A stretch of DNA of 64,000 nucleotides. Source: Crotophaga sulcirostris. Its lineage: Eukaryota > Chordata > Aves > Cuculiformes > Crotophagidae. This document shows, piece by piece, positions 61,015 to 64,000 of the stretch. The notes below the pieces were generated by a model. It was given only the letters and a program-made list of their open reading frames with translations, searched no databases and was not told where the DNA came from. Positions within the stretch are counted from its first letter, which is position 1. The number at the start of each line of letters is the position of its first letter. The position numbers were made by a program, and so were the translations under genes. The stretch is taken from contig VYZB01000013.1 in assembly GCA_013397455.1 (NCBI GenBank), forward strand, positions 4,971,923 to 5,035,922. The letters run 5' to 3'.

Positions 61015-61140
61015 TCTTGACAGATTTTTACCAGTCTCTTCTTAAAACTCTCTAGTGCTGGAGATAGAACTTTCCTAGGCAGGATACTCTAGTACTCAAC
61101 TGTTCTCCCAGTGAAAGAGGTTTCATTATCTAAGTTCTGA
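61010..61140 (-). mobile_element. Ancient CR1/L3-like LINE relic
   Basis: GCTCCAATTCATTCTTGACA, CAGTCTCTTCTTAAAACTCT, CTAGTGCTGGAGATAGAACT, TTCCTAGGCAGGATACTCTA and GTACTCAACTGTTCTCCCAG resemble, in order, the reversed 3' UTR/ORF2 end of old amniote CR1/L3 elements (shortening of ...CTTAAA..CTCCAGTG.TGGAGA...CCTAGGCA...CCAGTG). Many substitutions and no tail are seen, indicating an insertion far older than the young CR1 copies in this window. Confidence 0.6.
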
Positions 61141-64000
61141 CACAAATATATTCTGTGTGTTCAAACCTCTTTCTCCCACATTTACCCCACTGGATGTATA
61201 GATGTAAATATAAGAAACATGTTCCTGCACAGTCCCTTGAGAAAGCACATCTTTTAATGTCATAGGCTGCAATCACTTTCTTGATTTTCATTTAATTCAA
61301 GGGATAGAAATGCAGAAAATATTATAGATGATAGTGCCTTGCACTCATTACTAAAAGTATCATGCCTGATATGTATTTATTATTCTCTTGGCTGCAGATG
61401 AATTAGTTATAAATAATATATATAATATTAAGAAATATACTTACTAATTTCTCTTCTATTGTTTCTAAATTAAGAATTCCTGGGTTTAACAATGTTTTCT
61501 TTCATAAGGTGTTAAAAGTATTCTCATTTGTATGATGAATCTTCGATACAATCATACAATTTTCCCCAGTTTTTTGTATTTCTGTATCATTCTGCACCAA
61601 CAATGTTTTCATTTAAGTTTGTGGCAGCAGCAAATGTAGTAAAGTAATGTTGTCTTTTAGTGGTTTGATCATTAAGAAATACTCACAAATTTTTCCAAGG
61701 TTTATATTTGTTACAGGAACTCTACTAGCAACCTCTCTCCAGCCCTGTTCTTTGACTTTTTTTTTTTTAGTTCATCAATTTTATGCACTGTAATTCTTAT
61801 GCAAAACCTAAAGATTTGTAGTCTAACATGCAGTTCTGAATCAGATGGTTTAATAAAGTCTAGATAGGACTACTGACAGTCCTTTGATTATCAAAGTGAC
61901 ACATCGGTTTAATGCAACACAGTCTTTGTTGCCTATTCTGTTTGTTTCAATTTACTTTGAGAGGGAGGGGCAAATCAAGTGACTGTTCCAAAACAATGAT
62001 AAACATGATAGTATTTTACATAAGTCCTTAACACTCAAACCAAAACCCTAATAAAACGTAAATTAAAGTAAAGTAAGCATGAAAATTCCAATTTGTTAGG
62101 AAAGAACACACAACACAACCTCCTTTAAGCTACTTATTATAAACCATTCATTAGAAGCTCTACAATTGTGTACATGAGATGTATGTATAACTAGTCCAGT
62201 TTGAGCATTTTCAGATTTCTGAAACAGCTAGAAAACTCAGGACACATTCAAAGGCTGGTAAAGCTATACCAAAACAAACATTATTTTATTGTATTTCGTA
62301 TACGGTCTGCTCCTTCATTAGAAACATGGTTATTTGGCTTTAATGATGGTGGGGGGAGTGCTGGCCTGCCACAAATTAGGCACATAGAATGTCTTTTTTC
62401 ATCCGCGCTCAGAATATCAGCATTGACTCACCAAAAAATCTCTAGTCAATGCTCTATTGGGTTCTGGCTTGAATAGCTAAAGACAATATACAGTTCTTTT
62501 CCTACAAAAATGAACAAACCAAAATCCATGACAGTAACAGGACAAAATTTTTACTGCAATTGTAAAGACAGGGAAGATATTTTAAGAGTGCAGGGAGTTG
62601 AACATTGCACAGAATTTTACTGTTTCTTTGTTATCAAATCAGAGAACTAGGGAGATTGAAAAGTCATTTAGTTTGACATAAAATGAAAAACTTCATGACA
62701 CTTTTTATATCTTTAACTCTGATATAAAATATTTTTCTGTGATCTCTTTTTTTGCAGGTTTAAATATAATCAATTAATTTTTTTAAAAAAAAGTTCTAAA
62801 AAAAGAAAAGGGACTTTAACCCTCCCCTTACTCTTTTTCACTGAAAATCCTGTGAAAGTCTGTCAGCTGCATCTGAAAGTGGTAGATTGTTTCATCTGTG
62901 TGTAGATGTGTTTTGATTTTTTTCCCCCAAATTAATTTATCTTTACTCTTGGTGACTTGAAATTTTTATGGAAAATACATGGAAGGAGTGAGAGTAAGAA
63001 TCAAAATAAGAATGAAAGAATCAATGGAAAGAAGAAATTACTATTTTATTTGCTTTTGGAAATCTTTAGTTACAGTCTATTAGAAGAGTATAGTGATTAA
63101 CAGGTATTATTCTCCATACGGGTAAACAAAGAGGAGTGCTTGTTATATTTCAAAATAGTACATTGATTAACTAAAATAAACTAAATGCTTTATGAGCCTC
63201 TTCAAATCAAACATTTTAACCAGGTGTTTTAATTGCTGATATCTAGGTAACCATGAAATAAATTAGAAGTTGCCCTTGCATGATTTAAACTTGGTATGAG
63301 ATTTGCCGCAAACAAAAAAAATATTTCTCCGCTGGATTTCTTTCTGCATCATTTACTCCCTGCAGTTTAGAGCAGATTAATGTGTTCAAAGACTGATTGC
63401 CTTAATTACTCTGCCCTGCTGCTCTTCTATATTATGCAAACAAATACACATGATGAAAGAGAGAAAATGGACAAGAATAGATATTCTTAGGTTCTCCTGA
63501 TTTCCAATTTAAAATATCAGGTCATGAATAAAAGGTAAAACTTTGAACCAAATTTGAGTGTAGTGCACAAAGATAATTACACATCTCATTAGTCCTTTTT
63601 TTCAGACTACTTTCAATGACTTTTTATGTGATATTTTTCCATTAAAATTTATTTTTTTTTAAATTCATTCACTTAATTTGGAAACTTTGGAACTCTATCA
63701 GACTTTCAATATTGGTAAATGTTTAAGATATTTTGAAAAACTGTCCACAAATGTTTGTTGGTCAGTAGCAATCATCAATGCAGATCATACACTGACATTT
63801 CAGTTACAACAAATGAGCATAATAAATAGTTAATTTTTCCTTTATTGTTACAAAATATAATAAAATAAGAAAAATTTTAAAATCTGATACAATACTGTAA
63901 AATGAGACAGGAGGCTTTGGATAATAATTGCATGATTCCTACCAGTAGTAAGCTGATGTCCAAGTGGCACTTTTTAAAGCTCTCAGAAATCCACAGATGA
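61141..64000. other. Unique AT-rich DNA
   Basis: No gene or transposon recognised. The part at 63220-63470 has a dense non-repetitive texture with TAATTA- and TATGCAAA-type words and is listed as a possible conserved noncoding element. Confidence 0.55.

Noticed and set aside
1..64000. CRISPR arrays, tRNA, rRNA or bacterial-type operons
   Set aside because: No spaced direct repeats, no tRNA cloverleaf or rRNA stretches recognised, and the repeat content is clearly that of a bird nuclear genome.

Overview
This looks like a 64-kb piece of avian nuclear DNA with no recognisable protein-coding gene. The evidence is the repeat content: many 5'-truncated CR1 LINE copies (both the common ATTCTATG-tailed class and an ATACTGTG-tailed class), plus solo ERV LTRs of types typical of birds. 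I found no prokaryotic features such as operons, ribosome-binding sites or compact ORFs. The DNA is AT-rich and most open frames are short and random, as expected for an intergenic desert or a very large intron. A passerine or other neoavian bird is plausible from the LTR types, but that is inference.

Layout: 1-7.9 kb is unique AT-rich DNA. A plus-strand solo LTR with internal ~50-bp repeats lies at 7.9-8.85 kb. From 8.85 to 13.8 kb is mostly unique, with one possible LTR-like patch. From 13.8 to 25.2 kb is CR1-rich: six copies, including an ancient minus-strand copy next to a young plus-strand one. At 29.6-30.9 kb two CR1 copies meet 5' end to 5' end. A solo LTR with a perfect 5-bp target duplication (GCATA) lies at 32.14-32.73 kb, and a short CR1 follows at 33 kb. 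At 36.6-38.3 kb is the best-preserved CR1 RT region, interrupted by a 999-N assembly gap. From 42.4 to 45.9 kb are three minus-strand CR1 fragments and a minus-strand solo LTR. From about 47.4 to 58.6 kb almost no recognisable repeat is seen. At 58.6-59.7 kb are a probable internally deleted mariner-like DNA transposon, a CR1 tail and an LTR-like promoter segment. An old CR1/L3-like relic lies at 61 kb.

No genes act together here. The content is layered transposon history: ancient CR1/L3-like and mariner relics, later CR1 insertions, and ERV LTRs reduced to solo copies. I found no new multi-gene system. The most useful leads are the degenerate mariner relic with one shared reading frame, the CR1 whose catalytic FADD motif has lost one Asp codon, the gap that falls inside a CR1, the 5'-to-5' CR1 pair, and a few unique blocks with retained CpGs or clustered transcription-factor-like motifs that may be conserved noncoding elements.
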